Assembly: GCF_963678975.1 (NCBI RefSeq)
Contig: NC_089281.1
Span: 6,411,277-6,475,276 of the forward strand
Length of the DNA: 64,000 nt
Direction: 5' to 3'
Source: Dysidea avara
Lineage: Eukaryota > Porifera > Demospongiae > Dictyoceratida > Dysideidae
The position numbers were made by a program, and so were the translations under genes. Position 1 is the first letter of the stretch. Each line of letters starts with the position of its first letter. The notes beneath the pieces were generated by a model, which worked only from the letters and a program-made list of their open reading frames with translations, made no database searches and had not been told where the DNA came from. Below, one piece after another: positions 1 through 10,077 of the stretch.

Positions 1-1722
1 AAAGTGGTCCAGCACCGTGTCACCATGGGCCCCAACCCTGCTTAGTACTACAGCCATAGATTCTATAATGTGTAGTACAGTAATCAGTGCTGTCTAGTAA
101 CGTTTGAGTAGAAAATCTGTGGTGCCAAAACTCAAGCCTGCTCAGCCTGTCGTTGAGCATTTTTACCGAGGCAGCTGCCCCAATGGTAGCTACGCCACTG
201 TAGAGTAGATGTGATATGAGTTGGAATAGTACTTGGGGGACTAACACTCACCTGGTAGCCAGGAAGATTAGCATAAAACCTATAACAAGATTGCAAATCC
301 TTTTATTTTTGAAGTTGTGAACAAAACCCTGCAAAATGGAGTCATGATGCCAAGTGTATCTTCCTTGATAAAATGCAATGAAACAACCAGTAAAACATAC
401 ATGGTTGGTTGTAGGGTGAGTAGAGTAACAAAGGGGTATGTATACTGTACCAACGATTATATCCCATGCAGTGAGCCAGATTCACTGGTGTTGGTAAGGT
501 GTCACAACCGGCTAGCAATAAGAATTGCTTTTGAGTTGTTTTTTCCACAGGGGACATTCTTATTCTAGAGTAACTATCTAGCTATATCCAGAAATTTATT
601 GTGTACATGCAGTCAACAATTCAAGAGTAGAACTCCAATAATCAACATGAGAGGAATGTAAACTGCTTGGTAGCTAGATGACTGGATGTTAGAAACTGAT
701 GCCTTGTTTAGAAGCAAAAAGTGCATCGAAAACAACAACTGAAAGTCAGTAGCTAGATAAAAGAGAGTGACAATCATCAGGTCAACGGAGCATTCACTAG
801 CCAGGATATAAGACAGCTTAGCAGTTCCCTTGAGATGAGGCAAAATGGAAGGTCTAAAACATCAGGATGAAAAACAGTTTCTGGAGTGCAGTTAGCTACA
901 AGGCAAATTTATAACCTCTGTTTACAAACTTCAGCACAGATGATTGGGTCGATTGAATGGATGCCACTGCTGTAATCCTTTCCACAGCAATGTGAAAGCA
1001 GAGATGCCAAGCTCTGAACAATTTTAGGAGTGAGACCTCGAATGCTACCACGGCAATGTGGACTATATCCAAGTGCAGCTCCATGATTTTTGGTAGTGAA
1101 GACCAAAAAAAAAAAAAGAAAAGGTCGCTGCATGCTCAAAGTACATAAATAAGCACCAATTTTAAGCACAGGGCTAATGATGAAGCAGATAAGGTGTGAG
1201 AAATGCGTGAGCTCCGACTAAGCTAAAAGAGTGAGAAACAGAGGGTTAGGCGTGAGAGCGTGAGATTACTAGCCAAAGAGTGGGACTCACGCCGAATGCG
1301 TGAGAGTTGGCATGTCTGGTGAAAGTGAAGTACAGATGTCGCTAAGGGTCCACACTTTGTATTCCCTTAAGAACAGTTGTCAATATGTGAAATGAGAAGA
1401 CTAAAGCAAGTAGCAGTGAAAGAATATCAATAGTCTTGCCTAGAAATTTCGTAGAGTTAATACTACAGATGTTGAAACTGGTTAATTCGGCGAATGGGTA
1501 ATAATCATATTGGTGGAATCTTATTTTCACAATCAGAGCCAAACCTTAATTCGCCAAATTAAAATCCTCGCCAATTAAACCACGCATGAGGGCGGGTCAT
1601 TTTACTGTCATGATCATCACTGATGATCGAGCTAAAGTCGAGGCTAAAGTCGAGGCTAAAGTCGAAGCCCTATTAGGAGTCAGATCCGGACGAATTTGGC
1701 CTGAACTGGAACTTCATTCAAC
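1..1722. other. Intergenic sequence upstream of first GNAT gene
   Basis: I see no convincing gene here. Short open frames on both strands lack recognisable motifs. Just before the GNAT start there is a 12-bp unit repeated three times at 1631-1666 (gctaaagtcgag). An A-rich run lies near 1107-1122. Confidence 0.5.
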
Positions 1723-2661
1723 ATGGCAAATTTTGTTGTTGAAAGAAAATCTCCACAAGAGTTGACACAAGAAGATATAGAGACGTTGGTGAAGTGGACA
1801 ACGGACGCAGGATGGGATCCTCACGTGCGCCCAAGCGATATCAGCCATATGTACGGCGGTCCACCGTATTTGAATGCTAAGATCTTCTTTGGTTTTCTTG
1901 ACGGCAAGAGGATAGGGCATGTTGCATTGATTACAGTTGGTAACAGCACTGACGTCATGGAATATATCACAATGTTCATTATGGATAAGCCACTACGGGG
2001 TAAGGGATATGGATTAAAGATTTGGAATGCTATGTGGGAGTGCAGAGACACTAGCGCTAACACTTATTTAGATGCTGTCACAAAGATGTCGTCCAATTAT
2101 GAGTCAATGGGTCTAAACATTGTTGAGTGGGACAACAGAGAGTACATAATACCTCTGTCAGCAATTGCAGTGAAGTACAAGATGACTGAAAGAATTGGGA
2201 ATGTCTTAACTAAACCATTAAGTGAAGTTGAACTTGACAAAATTGTTGAGTACGATGCAATGGTATATGGTATTCGTCGGCCAGTCCTCATCAAGAAATG
2301 GACAGCAGTTCCTGAAAGTTTTACATGGGTGGGAGTAAATGAGAAAGGTGATGTTGTCGGGTGTATCACCATAAGAGAGGGTGCAGATAAACAGGATGCC
2401 ATTGTTGGTCCATTGTTTTCAGACAACTTGGAGATTGCTAAGAAGTTGATGTACATAGCAGCCCAAACTATGAGCAGCCAGACATCATCAAAGAACCTAA
2501 GAATATTAATGTGTGTCCAGACACGTGAGTCAAATGCCATTCAAATGATTGAAAGTGATTTTGGAGTTAAGTGTTGTGCTAATTTTCTTCGCATGTGTAG
2601 CAAGAAGTCCAAAGTTGATATAAGCAAAATTATTTCAATACATTCACTTGGATATGGCTAA
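1723..2661 (+). CDS. GNAT-family N-acetyltransferase, paralogue 1
   Basis: A single open frame of 312 residues with no intron. The start context AACATGG is good. Residues 50-130 look like a GNAT fold: beta strands around FFGFLDGKRIGHVAL, the conserved strand VMEYITMFIM, then the acetyl-CoA pyrophosphate loop RGKGYG at residues 92-97 (matches R/Q-x-x-G-x-G/A), followed by an amphipathic helix. YESMGL matches the C-terminal GNAT strand/loop. The second half (about 150-312) resembles the extra C-terminal domain of YitH/HolE-type GNAT proteins. GNAT enzymes move an acetyl group from acetyl-CoA to an amine; the substrate is unknown. A paralogue with the same architecture lies at 10078-11019, and a polyadenylation signal lies about 160 nt downstream. 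Lack of introns suggests a retrocopy, acquired gene or ancestrally intronless family; the sequence does not decide. Confidence 0.85.
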   Translation: MANFVVERKSPQELTQEDIETLVKWTTDAGWDPHVRPSDISHMYGGPPYLNAKIFFGFLDGKRIGHVALITVGNSTDVMEYITMFIMDKPLRGKGYGLKIWNAMWECRDTSANTYLDAVTKMSSNYESMGLNIVEWDNREYIIPLSAIAVKYKMTERIGNVLTKPLSEVELDKIVEYDAMVYGIRRPVLIKKWTAVPESFTWVGVNEKGDVVGCITIREGADKQDAIVGPLFSDNLEIAKKLMYIAAQTMSSQTSSKNLRILMCVQTRESNAIQMIESDFGVKCCANFLRMCSKKSKVDISKIISIHSLGYG

Positions 2662-3814
2662 ATTTATCTTTGCAATGAAGTGTATGTTACAGTATGTGTG
2701 TGGTATGCATAGCGTGTGAACTTTTGTAGTAACCTTTTTAAACATGCTTTATGTAACAACTTTAAACAGGCTGTAGGACCAGGTATCCTACAGACCTTCA
2801 CCACTTGTGCTGCAAAGCCTTAATAAAATCTACTTAATCATAGATAGATTTATGGTTGCATAATGGGACTGCTGCATGCATGTAAGTAGAATATTTTCAT
2901 TTATCAAATACACAAGAGCTGAGACTATAACATAAGAGATTGGAGCTGAGTCGATTTTGCTATACAGACATCAATCTTCATTGAGTCGCTGCGAGTACTC
3001 ATTGCATTGATGATCCCAGCTGTGTGGCGCTTTCAGAATAAATTAAGTCATACTTGTCCATCTAGCTATACTTATATAATGGTTCAGTACCATATTCATG
3101 TACACGGTGCAGGGTTATAGGAGGAATCTAAGGTGTTGATATGGAGAAGTCTGCATATGCAAGTGCGTGTGCTACACAGAGACTGACTCATATGTAATAG
3201 TTATACCATGGTACCACTGGCAGCTGCAAGGGATTTTACTGAAATATACATTCAAAATCTGAGGGCTGCTGGTGTATGTCCCAAGCAGCCATAGTATAAG
3301 TAATACATATCATGCATGCACTCACCTATAATAGGTCTGTTAATTTGTTTTATAAACTGGTATCTGATGATTGATTGTAGTTTTAAAAGCATGGGCTAAT
3401 ATAATAACCCTCAGAACATTATTTACCATGCATAAACACACAATGTTAGAAACTTACAGTATGTTATGTGGGTAAGCGGTTTGAAGTATTATTTTACTCT
3501 ATTGCAGTACATTAAGACTACGTATATAGGACCAGGTATCTTAAAGACCTTCAGCACTTGCACTATAATACCTAATTTTAAAAAAGATAGACTGCAGTTA
3601 GCTGTATGTGCCTCTTTTCTATGCAAGACAAGGAGAGCCCTAGCTTCAAGTGTGGTGTACTATATGAAATCACTTTTAGTGATTGAAAAAAGTGTTTGTG
3701 GTTGAAAAAATGTGTTTGAGCAAATTTTATGTGAGTCCAGTAATCCAGTCCAGTAGTCCAGTCCAGCGAATGGATACACCCGATATTAGCCCGGCACATT
3801 TATGTGGAACAGTG
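2662..3814. other. 3' flank with a duplicated segment
   Basis: No gene recognised. A segment at about 2769-2812 (taggaccaggtatc followed by agaccttcaccacttg) recurs at 3528-3566 and, more diverged, at 45185-45235. This is probably the tail of a dispersed repeat. Confidence 0.4.
2822..2827 (+). promoter_or_regulatory. Polyadenylation signal for GNAT paralogue 1
   Basis: AATAAA about 160 nt after the stop codon of the upstream GNAT frame. It lies at the end of a segment repeated at 3528-3566 and about 45185-45235, so it may instead belong to a dispersed repeat. Confidence 0.45.
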
Positions 3815-5302
3815 TAGTGTTGTTTTAGTATGGAGTTTTAGTTTTAGTTATAGTTGTAACCAGTTTCATCAATAATTTTAGTTTTAGTTTTAGTTATAGT
3901 AATTTTTCTTAATTCTTTTTAGTTATTGATTTAGTTATGGTTATTCACTCTTTGTTGTTTTAGTTTTAGTTATAGTTACAGTTAAAAACATGAAAACCTT
4001 TTAGTTTTAGTTACAGTTTTAGTTATGTACATGAAAATGTTTTAGTTCTAGTTCTAGTTCTAGTTAAAAAGTTGAAAACCTTTTAGTTTTAGACACAGTT
4101 TTAGTTATATACATGAAAATGTTTTAGTTCTAGTTCTAGTTCTAGTTAAAAAGTTGAAAACCTTTTAGTTTTAGACACAGTTTTAGTTATGTATCTGAAA
4201 ACCTTTTAGTTATAGTTTTAGTTGTGCATAAGAAAACCTTGTTTAGCTTTAATAGTAAGCACCAAGTGACTACATTTTATGTGAATGAAACTCTTGTTAT
4301 AATTTCAGTACCATTTTTCCAGCTTAGTAATACAAAATCTTTGAATTACAAGACCTGTCAATTTTTTTATAATATAGATTAATACAACACTTAATACAGT
4401 GCATTTGACGCAATCTCTGTCACAGGTATTCCTTATTCTTTCTTAGTAGAACTTCCCTTTCCAAGCTACTATCTGTTGCGTTTGCCAGATGTCGATTCCC
4501 CACTTGTAGAAAATACTCTTCCAATAGGGGCTGTTGAAGCACACTGTTAAAAATAAAGAGTAACCACCACTCTGAGAGTTCCCAGTGTAGGAAGGATTTA
4601 ACACCCCATGGAGAGTAACCAACACTCTGAAGAGAATAACCATTACTCTGAAGAGTAAGCGACACCATCTTCAGAGCATGTGTTACTCCCCAGTTACTCC
4701 TTTAGAGTAACGGTTACTCTCCAGGGGTGTTAAATCCTCCCTACACTGGGAACTCCTTGAGAGTTGTGGTTACTCTTCATTTTAACAGTGCAGGTATGCA
4801 TAAATGTAGCCATTAGCTAAAAGCATTAAATTACAGTGACCATTAACAAAAACGGTTAGCATACTATAGGCCATCACTGCTACCTAGTACCTACATTACT
4901 GAGTTCGTGAATTTTGATCAAACAGTTTTTATTAGTTATAGATTTAATAGTATGTACGTAACTATATGATATAGATATTTTAGTTGCATTTAGTTTTAGA
5001 AGTAGTATCAAATACATTTAGCGAGCAGTTACAGTTTTAATAATAAGATCAACTTGGCAGTTTTAGTTTTAGTAATAATATAGATTTGATTTTAGTTATA
5101 GTTATAGTTTTAGTAATTATATACATTTGTTTTAGTTATAGTTTTAGTTTCAGTGATTAAATACATTTATTTTTAGTTATATTTATAGTTTTAGTGATTA
5201 TATACATTCGTTTTAGTTACAGTTTTAGTTTTAGTTAACTTAAATATATTCACCTTACTAAAGTACTTTTAGTTTTAGTTACAGTTAACTGAAACAACAC
5301 TA
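3815..5302. mobile_element. hAT-like non-autonomous element filled with TTTTAG repeats
   Basis: The ends are inverted copies, TAGTGTTGTTT at 3815 and AAACAACACTA ending at 5302. They are flanked by an exact 8-bp duplication, GAACAGTG (3807-3814 and 5303-5310). TIRs of this form with an 8-bp target duplication are typical of hAT transposons. The interior at 3826-4245 and 5040-5300 is a degenerate tandem array built from ttttag/ttatag units. No transposase is seen. A separate hairpin element is nested inside at 4542-4790. A related block lies at 17303-17660 in opposite repeat orientation. Confidence 0.75.
4542..4790. mobile_element. Hairpin MITE, TIR CACTGTTAAAA
   Basis: A 249-bp near-complete inverted repeat. 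It starts cactgttaaaaat and ends attttaacagtg; the arms (gagtaaccac / gtggttactc, gtgttaaatcc / ggatttaacac) pair across a centre near 4670. It sits inside the larger hAT-like element, so it is younger. The TIR resembles that of the hairpin at 14930-15065. Confidence 0.75.
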
Positions 5303-5730
5303 GAACAGTGTTAAAATAGAACTTGAATCTTTGTACAGAGGAGGTCATGCAAAAAATCTTGAAGTGTGGACTACATGGAAACTGACTTGTACAAATGGCA
5401 GACTCTGTGTGATCAGCGAGTCTTTAGTCCATCTCGTTCTCATCATGATTTTGTGCATATGCAACCTGTTATAAATATAGCAATCTAGAGGTTGGAACTG
5501 TGATGGTGGTTGAAAGGTTTCCGTTGTGGTGTTTATTTGTTGTTTGGCTACAAGTTCAGTGGATTGACATGCCCGATACATGTGGGAGTATATTATTGAA
5601 GATTATGGAAGGTTAGAACACAGTTGGTATTCCGTTGCAAACGATGCGATTCAAATAAGATTTAAATGTTTTGAAGTAGAACATTGCACTCGCTTGATAA
5701 TCAGTCCCGTGTCTTCGTCATAGATGTATT
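5303..5730. other. Short intergenic stretch before LINE
   Basis: Nothing recognised apart from flank of the hAT-like element. It may contain the unrecognised 5' untranslated part of the downstream LINE. Confidence 0.3.
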
Positions 5731-5990
5731 TTGTATTATTTTCTACTTCTATTATCCGGTAATGTTCAACTGAATCAAGTCCAGGGCCTAGCTATCATTT
5801 TCCGTTCCATCTGCAAAAAGCCAGTCCGAAGCTGTCAAGCAGCCTTGCAGCGTGACAATTGTTTATTATGGTCTCATACTGCTTGCATTGGTGTGAATAA
5901 TCAGCTATATAAGGAATTTCAAACAAAGACCGAATTTTCCTGGAAAGTGTCCTTCCTGTTTATTTGCAATTTTGCCCAATTTAGCCAGAA
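5731..5990 (+). pseudogene. LINE N-terminus: degenerate 2A-like motif plus PHD-like finger
   Basis: In frame, a leucine run LLLLSGNVQLN is followed by Q-V-Q-G. Position and spacing match the LLLLSGDVExNPGP segment that starts many LINE proteins and acts as a 2A ribosome-skipping signal; the key N-P-G-P is damaged here. About 10 residues later come C-K-K-P-V, D-N-C-L-L-W-S-H-T-A-C-I-G-V, the Cys/His spacing of a PHD finger with two cysteines lost. A one-base shift near 5948 breaks the frame before the last Cys pair, which is visible in the neighbouring frame as C-P-S-C. Confidence 0.65.
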
Positions 5991-6119
5991 GTTCATGACA
6001 TAAACACTGAGATAGAGGTGCCACATAACACATTACCTCGTCTTTTAATGGAATCAGAATTGTACACCATAACATACAGGGAATTCATTCCGGCAAAGAT
6101 GACTGAGATTTCTCAATGG

Positions 6120-6660
6120 CAAATGAGAGTATTAATAAAAATGTCAGAGTTTTGTTTTAGCGAAATATGGATCTCTCCACAAAGCCCTCCTATTAACGTG
6201 AAAGGTTTTCATACTTTTTTCTCCACTACATCATCGTACCGTTATGTCATCAGCTAAATCTATGAGATCTAAATATTATCCTGGGTCATGCTAATTTCAG
6301 AATCTTTATCAATCGAAAGACATTCACTATGTATTGATATTGAAAATAATTGTCAATTATTAGATGTATCTTGCTGCCTTATATACTATGCAAACATTCC
6401 AGATTAGCTATCGTTAGTGTTTATAGATCTCCATCTACCGATGTAAAAGTCTGTTTAACTGAACTTAGTATTGTTTTTGCACAATCATTGTCTTTAACTA
6501 AATATGTAGTTGTTGGAGATCTCAACATAGATTTACACAAAAATACAGAAATACAATTAAAAGAACTATGTGGAATTATTATCTGATTTTCAGTTTATTC
6601 AGCATAATGGTGAAGCATCACGTGTTACCAAAACATCTGCAACTTTAATTGATCATGTAT
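6120..6660 (+). pseudogene. LINE endonuclease domain remnant
   Basis: Fragments of an APE-type endonuclease: SEIWISPQSPP and KGFHTFF near 6158-6215, then VSVYRSPS (about 6410-6433) and VVVGDLNID (about 6507-6533), the latter carrying the conserved GDxN. After a frameshift, FQFIQHNGEASRVTK and SATLIDHVL (about 6590-6660) match the domain's C-terminal T-LIDH motif. Several frame breaks; not functional. Confidence 0.75.
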
Positions 6661-7260
6661 TAGGTACACCGGTGCTATAAGTTGTCTTGATTTTTATGCT
6701 CCTCTTCAATTATCATCTAAGAAGAAGTCAAGATATCCTACCCTATGGATGACACCTTCTCTACTATCAGCTATTAAGAGTAAGAAGCTATAGCTATGGA
6801 AATTTCAGACCAATCTCTGTAGTTCCCATAATTGCAAAGCTTCTTGAAAAGATTGTGGCTTATCAACTTAATTCATATTTTGAAAAGAATGGTTTACTGT
6901 TTGATTATCAAGGAGCTTATAGAAGAGCTGGGCCAGGAGATCTACAGAGCAACTATTACTAACTGCAATTGACACTATTGTACATGTAATTGATATATAA
7001 CAAGGCTATTGCTTGTGTTGCTTTCCTTGATGTAAGGAAAGCCTTTGACTCTCTTGACCATGTTATTCTGCTTCAGAGGCTTAACTCTCTTGGTGTATGT
7101 GATGTCAAACTAGCATGGTTCACTGATTATTTAAGTGAACGTTTTCAACGTGTCAAGTTTAATGGAAAATATTCTGATTGGGGATTAGTTAAAGGTGGTA
7201 TACCTCAAGGAAGTGCCTTAGGACCTCTTTTGTTTTTAGTGTACATGGACGAAATGTCCT

Positions 7261-7544
7261 CAGGGGTGGTTTTATGAGGGTTTCTGGGGTTTCCAGAAAC
7301 CCCCTCTGAAATAGTGCGCGCCCCTACCATTTGTCTGGGTGATAAAAATTACAAAGAGTTATACATACTGTATTATATTATGGCTTTTCTATTGGCAAAA
7401 CTTCATAGTTTTGCCTTTGAAATCACCTTCAGAGCATTCAAAACTACGTAGTGACCTTTTTTTTGGTCTTCAACTTACAGCTATAGGCTGAAGTTGCAAC
7501 TCCAGAGAACCTGAAACCCCCTCTGAAAGCTAGATCCACCCCTG
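7261..7544. mobile_element. MITE inside the LINE, TIR CAGGGGTGG / CCACCCCTG
   Basis: A 284-bp insertion with inverted ends caggggtgg and ccacccctg, flanked by the 5-bp repeat GTCCT (7256-7260 and 7545-7549). Removing the insert and one GTCCT brings the RT reading frame back from motif B towards the FADD box, confirming the boundaries. Internal aaccccctctgaaa occurs near both ends. It belongs to the group with gatccgcccct ends also seen at 61044-61380 and 62539-63000. Confidence 0.8.
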
Positions 7545-8060
7545 GTCCTTATATGTTAAACATGGTAAACTCCAGTAATTTGCTGATGATACAGCTATAT
7601 TTGTTCTGGTATCAATTATTCAGATGTTCAAAGGCAAATGTGTGAGAATTTGCAGTTTCTATCATACTGGATTTCAGAAAGTAGGATGAAGCTGAGTTAA
7701 ATGTGAAGAAATGTAATGCAAGCCAAAGTCTGTTCATGATGAATCACCTCCAGTGTTTTCTGTTGAAGATGATGTTTTAAAAGAAGTTATAGCAATCAGA
7801 AAGGAATTGTGTTTGATAACAAGCTTAATACCATACCTGTTTCAGTGCCCATACAAAAGTCTCAATAGTAGCAGTACAATTTATCCTGTATTTCATTGGT
7901 AGCAGTGAAAAAGTTGTAATTGCAATTTCATTGGCTAGAATTTATGTTAACAATGTAGTGCCAATTAGTGTTGACGCATGTTTAGTACATAGTGACAAAT
8001 TGCGTACATCAACGCTAATGCACAGCATACGTATATGCAGCGAGTATGGTATTAATTGGG

Positions 8061-8156
8061 AATAGCATGGGTATAGCAGTGAAATTTGGGATAAATACCA
8101 CGAGTGTTGTATTGGAAATGGTATTTATCCCAAATTTCACTGCTACCCATGCTATT
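8061..8156. repeat. Inverted repeat inside the LINE
   Basis: Left arm 8061-8100 and right arm 8119-8156 are almost perfect reverse complements (aatagcatgggta... versus ...tacccatgctatt), with an 18-nt loop and a 2-nt bulge. It lies in LINE tail sequence that is otherwise interrupted between about 7870 and 8160, so it is probably part of a small inserted element. Confidence 0.7.
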
Positions 8157-8764
8157 ACTAGTACAAATTGGAGAGATCAGATATCTCAAGTATGCAAAAA
8201 ATGTCTTATTACCTATTCTGGATTAACTCTAATAGAAAATCACTTTCAACTACCATCATTAAAATGCTTATTAACTCTCTTGTGATATCACATCTAGATT
8301 AAGCACTCCCCGTGTGGGGACCACCACTCACACAGAACCTAGTAGATAGATTACAACATCTGCAGAACTAGGGCATACATACAGTTTACTCTTTATGTAA
8401 GTATGATCGTGTATCTAAGTATCATAACAATCTATCATGGCTACCAATTAAAAATCATATTCGCTATCATTGTCTCTGTGCTATGCACCATTATCACTAT
8501 TCTCAGGACAATGTTATTCCTCTAGATCCTCCTATCTTATTTGGTTCATAATCACAACACACGGCACCCCACAACTTATGCAAACACCGAAAGATGTCAT
8601 TTAACAACTACACAACGATATTTTAGAATCCAAGCAATTAAATGGTAGGATCAATTACCTAACAATTTATATATCAATAACTATCAAGAATTTACTTCTA
8701 CTTTACATCACCATGCATTTACTTACTGATTAAGTTTACGTCACGGTCCTTTTGTAACATATAC

Positions 8765-9430
8765 TACATGTATGTATGCATGTAATGTATGCATGTAATG
8801 TATGTATGTATGTATGTATGTATGTATGTATGTATGTATGTATGTATGTATGTATGTATGTATGTATGTATGTATGTATGTATGTATGTATGTATGTATG
8901 TATGTATGTATGTATGTATGTATGTATGTATGTATGTATGTATGTATGTATGTATGTATGTATGTATGTATGTATGTATGTATGTATGTATGTATGTATG
9001 TATGTATGTATGTATGTATGTATGTATGTATGTATGTATGTATGTATGTATGTATGTATGTATGTATGTATGTATGTATGTATGTATGTATGTATGTATG
9101 TATGTATGTATGTATGTATGTATGTATGTATGTATGTATGTATGTATGTATGTATGTATGTATGTATGTATGTATGTATGTATGTATGTATGTATGTATG
9201 TATGTATGTATGTATGTATGTATGTATGTATGTATGTATGTATGTATGTATGTATGTATGTATGTATGTATGTATGTATGTATGTATGTATGTATGTATG
9301 TATGTATGTATGTATGTATGTATGTATGTATGTATGTATGTATGTATGTATGTATGTATGTATGTATGTATGTATGTATGTATGTATGCATGTATGTATG
9401 TAAGTGCTGCGTATGTATATTATGTATATG
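8765..9430. repeat. (TATG)n microsatellite, ~590 bp pure
   Basis: Uninterrupted tetranucleotide tatg from about 8797 to 9388, with imperfect tgcatgtaatgta units before and tgcatgtatgtaag after. All long open frames here (repeating M-Y-V-C or H-T-Y-I) are artefacts of a period-4 repeat. It abuts the 3' end of the LINE tail. Confidence 0.95.
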
Positions 9431-10077
9431 TATGAATGTATGTACGTATGAACTGTGTATACTCCTCCTATATGGAAGAATGGCTATGCCGAATATTGGA
9501 GTTTAAAATCAAATTCAAAGTTCAATTCAAAATTCAAATTGCATAGCCTGAGTTCCACTACAGGTCACGATTAATGCTTATCAGTACTTATTTAGAATTC
9601 TATACCACACCGCATATTGTCTCTCACCAAGGTGGAGTCCCTTCAGAAAGCTCTGAGAACTTATCTTTTCTTGTTTCTGTGCTTGTTTTTTAGTTATCTG
9701 TATAATGTAAACTGTGTAGTCAGTGTTATGTATCATGTTGTTTGTACCTTGGGGAAGCACCCTTGTAGCTAGCTACAGGCTGGCCTTTTGGTGTAACCCT
9801 GTCTTTTGAGATCATCAAAAGTGTATATTATCTACGGTATAATTGTCAAGTCCTTTAGTGATATCGAACCATCGATAGATTTGTCGCGAAATTAAAGTCT
9901 AATATGTCACGTGCAGTAGCTCTAAAAATTTCGCACGTAGGAATCATTTCTTGTCACGCGAGTTTCCAATCGATACATTCACCTTCACTTGGGCTCGAAC
10001 ATTCGCTCATCTGGACAGCCTGACATTAATATCACGCGCCGGACTCAGTAAACCCCCAAGTTGCACGGATCCGCGGC
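9431..10077. other. Intergenic, possible LINE 3' scrap and GNAT promoter side
   Basis: At 9615-9700 a plus-strand frame reads KVESLQKALRTYLF, which resembles the end of a retroelement protein, but it is too short to be sure. The 250 bases before the second GNAT gene contain several CpG sites (cgcgaaatt, cacgcgcc), consistent with a less methylated promoter; no core element is identifiable. Confidence 0.3.

Larger units (their letters stand above)
5731..8735 (+). mobile_element. Decayed jockey/CR1-type LINE
   Basis: Ordered remnants of a non-LTR retrotransposon: N-terminal 2A-like motif and zinc finger, apurinic-type endonuclease, then reverse transcriptase with C-terminal tail. The reading frame is broken by shifts, stops, an internal deletion between endonuclease and RT (about 6660-6790), and at least two insertions (7261-7544 and about 7870-8160). 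It ends against a (TATG)n array. Order and motifs fit the jockey superfamily, with CR1/L2-like elements the best guess. Inactive. Confidence 0.8.
6795..8735 (+). pseudogene. LINE reverse transcriptase domain remnant, interrupted
   Basis: FRPISVVPIIAKLLEKIV (about 6800-6855) and KNGLLFDYQGAY are RT block 2a. Residues CVAFLDVRKAFDSLDH (about 7015-7062) hold motif A. GGIPQGSALGPLLFLVY (about 7195-7245) is motif B. Motif C, F-A-D-D, follows at about 7575 but only after the 284-bp insertion at 7261-7544. The thumb/tail continues as NSLVISHLD near 8275-8300 and WLPIKNHIRYH near 8440-8470. Stops and indels throughout. Confidence 0.8.

Noticed and set aside
3826-5300. TTTTAG array as an internal telomere tract
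   Set aside because: The units are irregular and mixed with ttatag and ttacag, and the array sits between transposon ends with an 8-bp duplication.
8776-9400. Possible CRISPR or satellite array
   Set aside because: Unit is 4 bp with no spacers; a plain microsatellite.
8741-9506. Long open frames of more than 200 residues reading M-Y-V-C or H-T-Y-I repeats on both strands
   Set aside because: They are a direct product of a stop-free tetranucleotide repeat, not genes.
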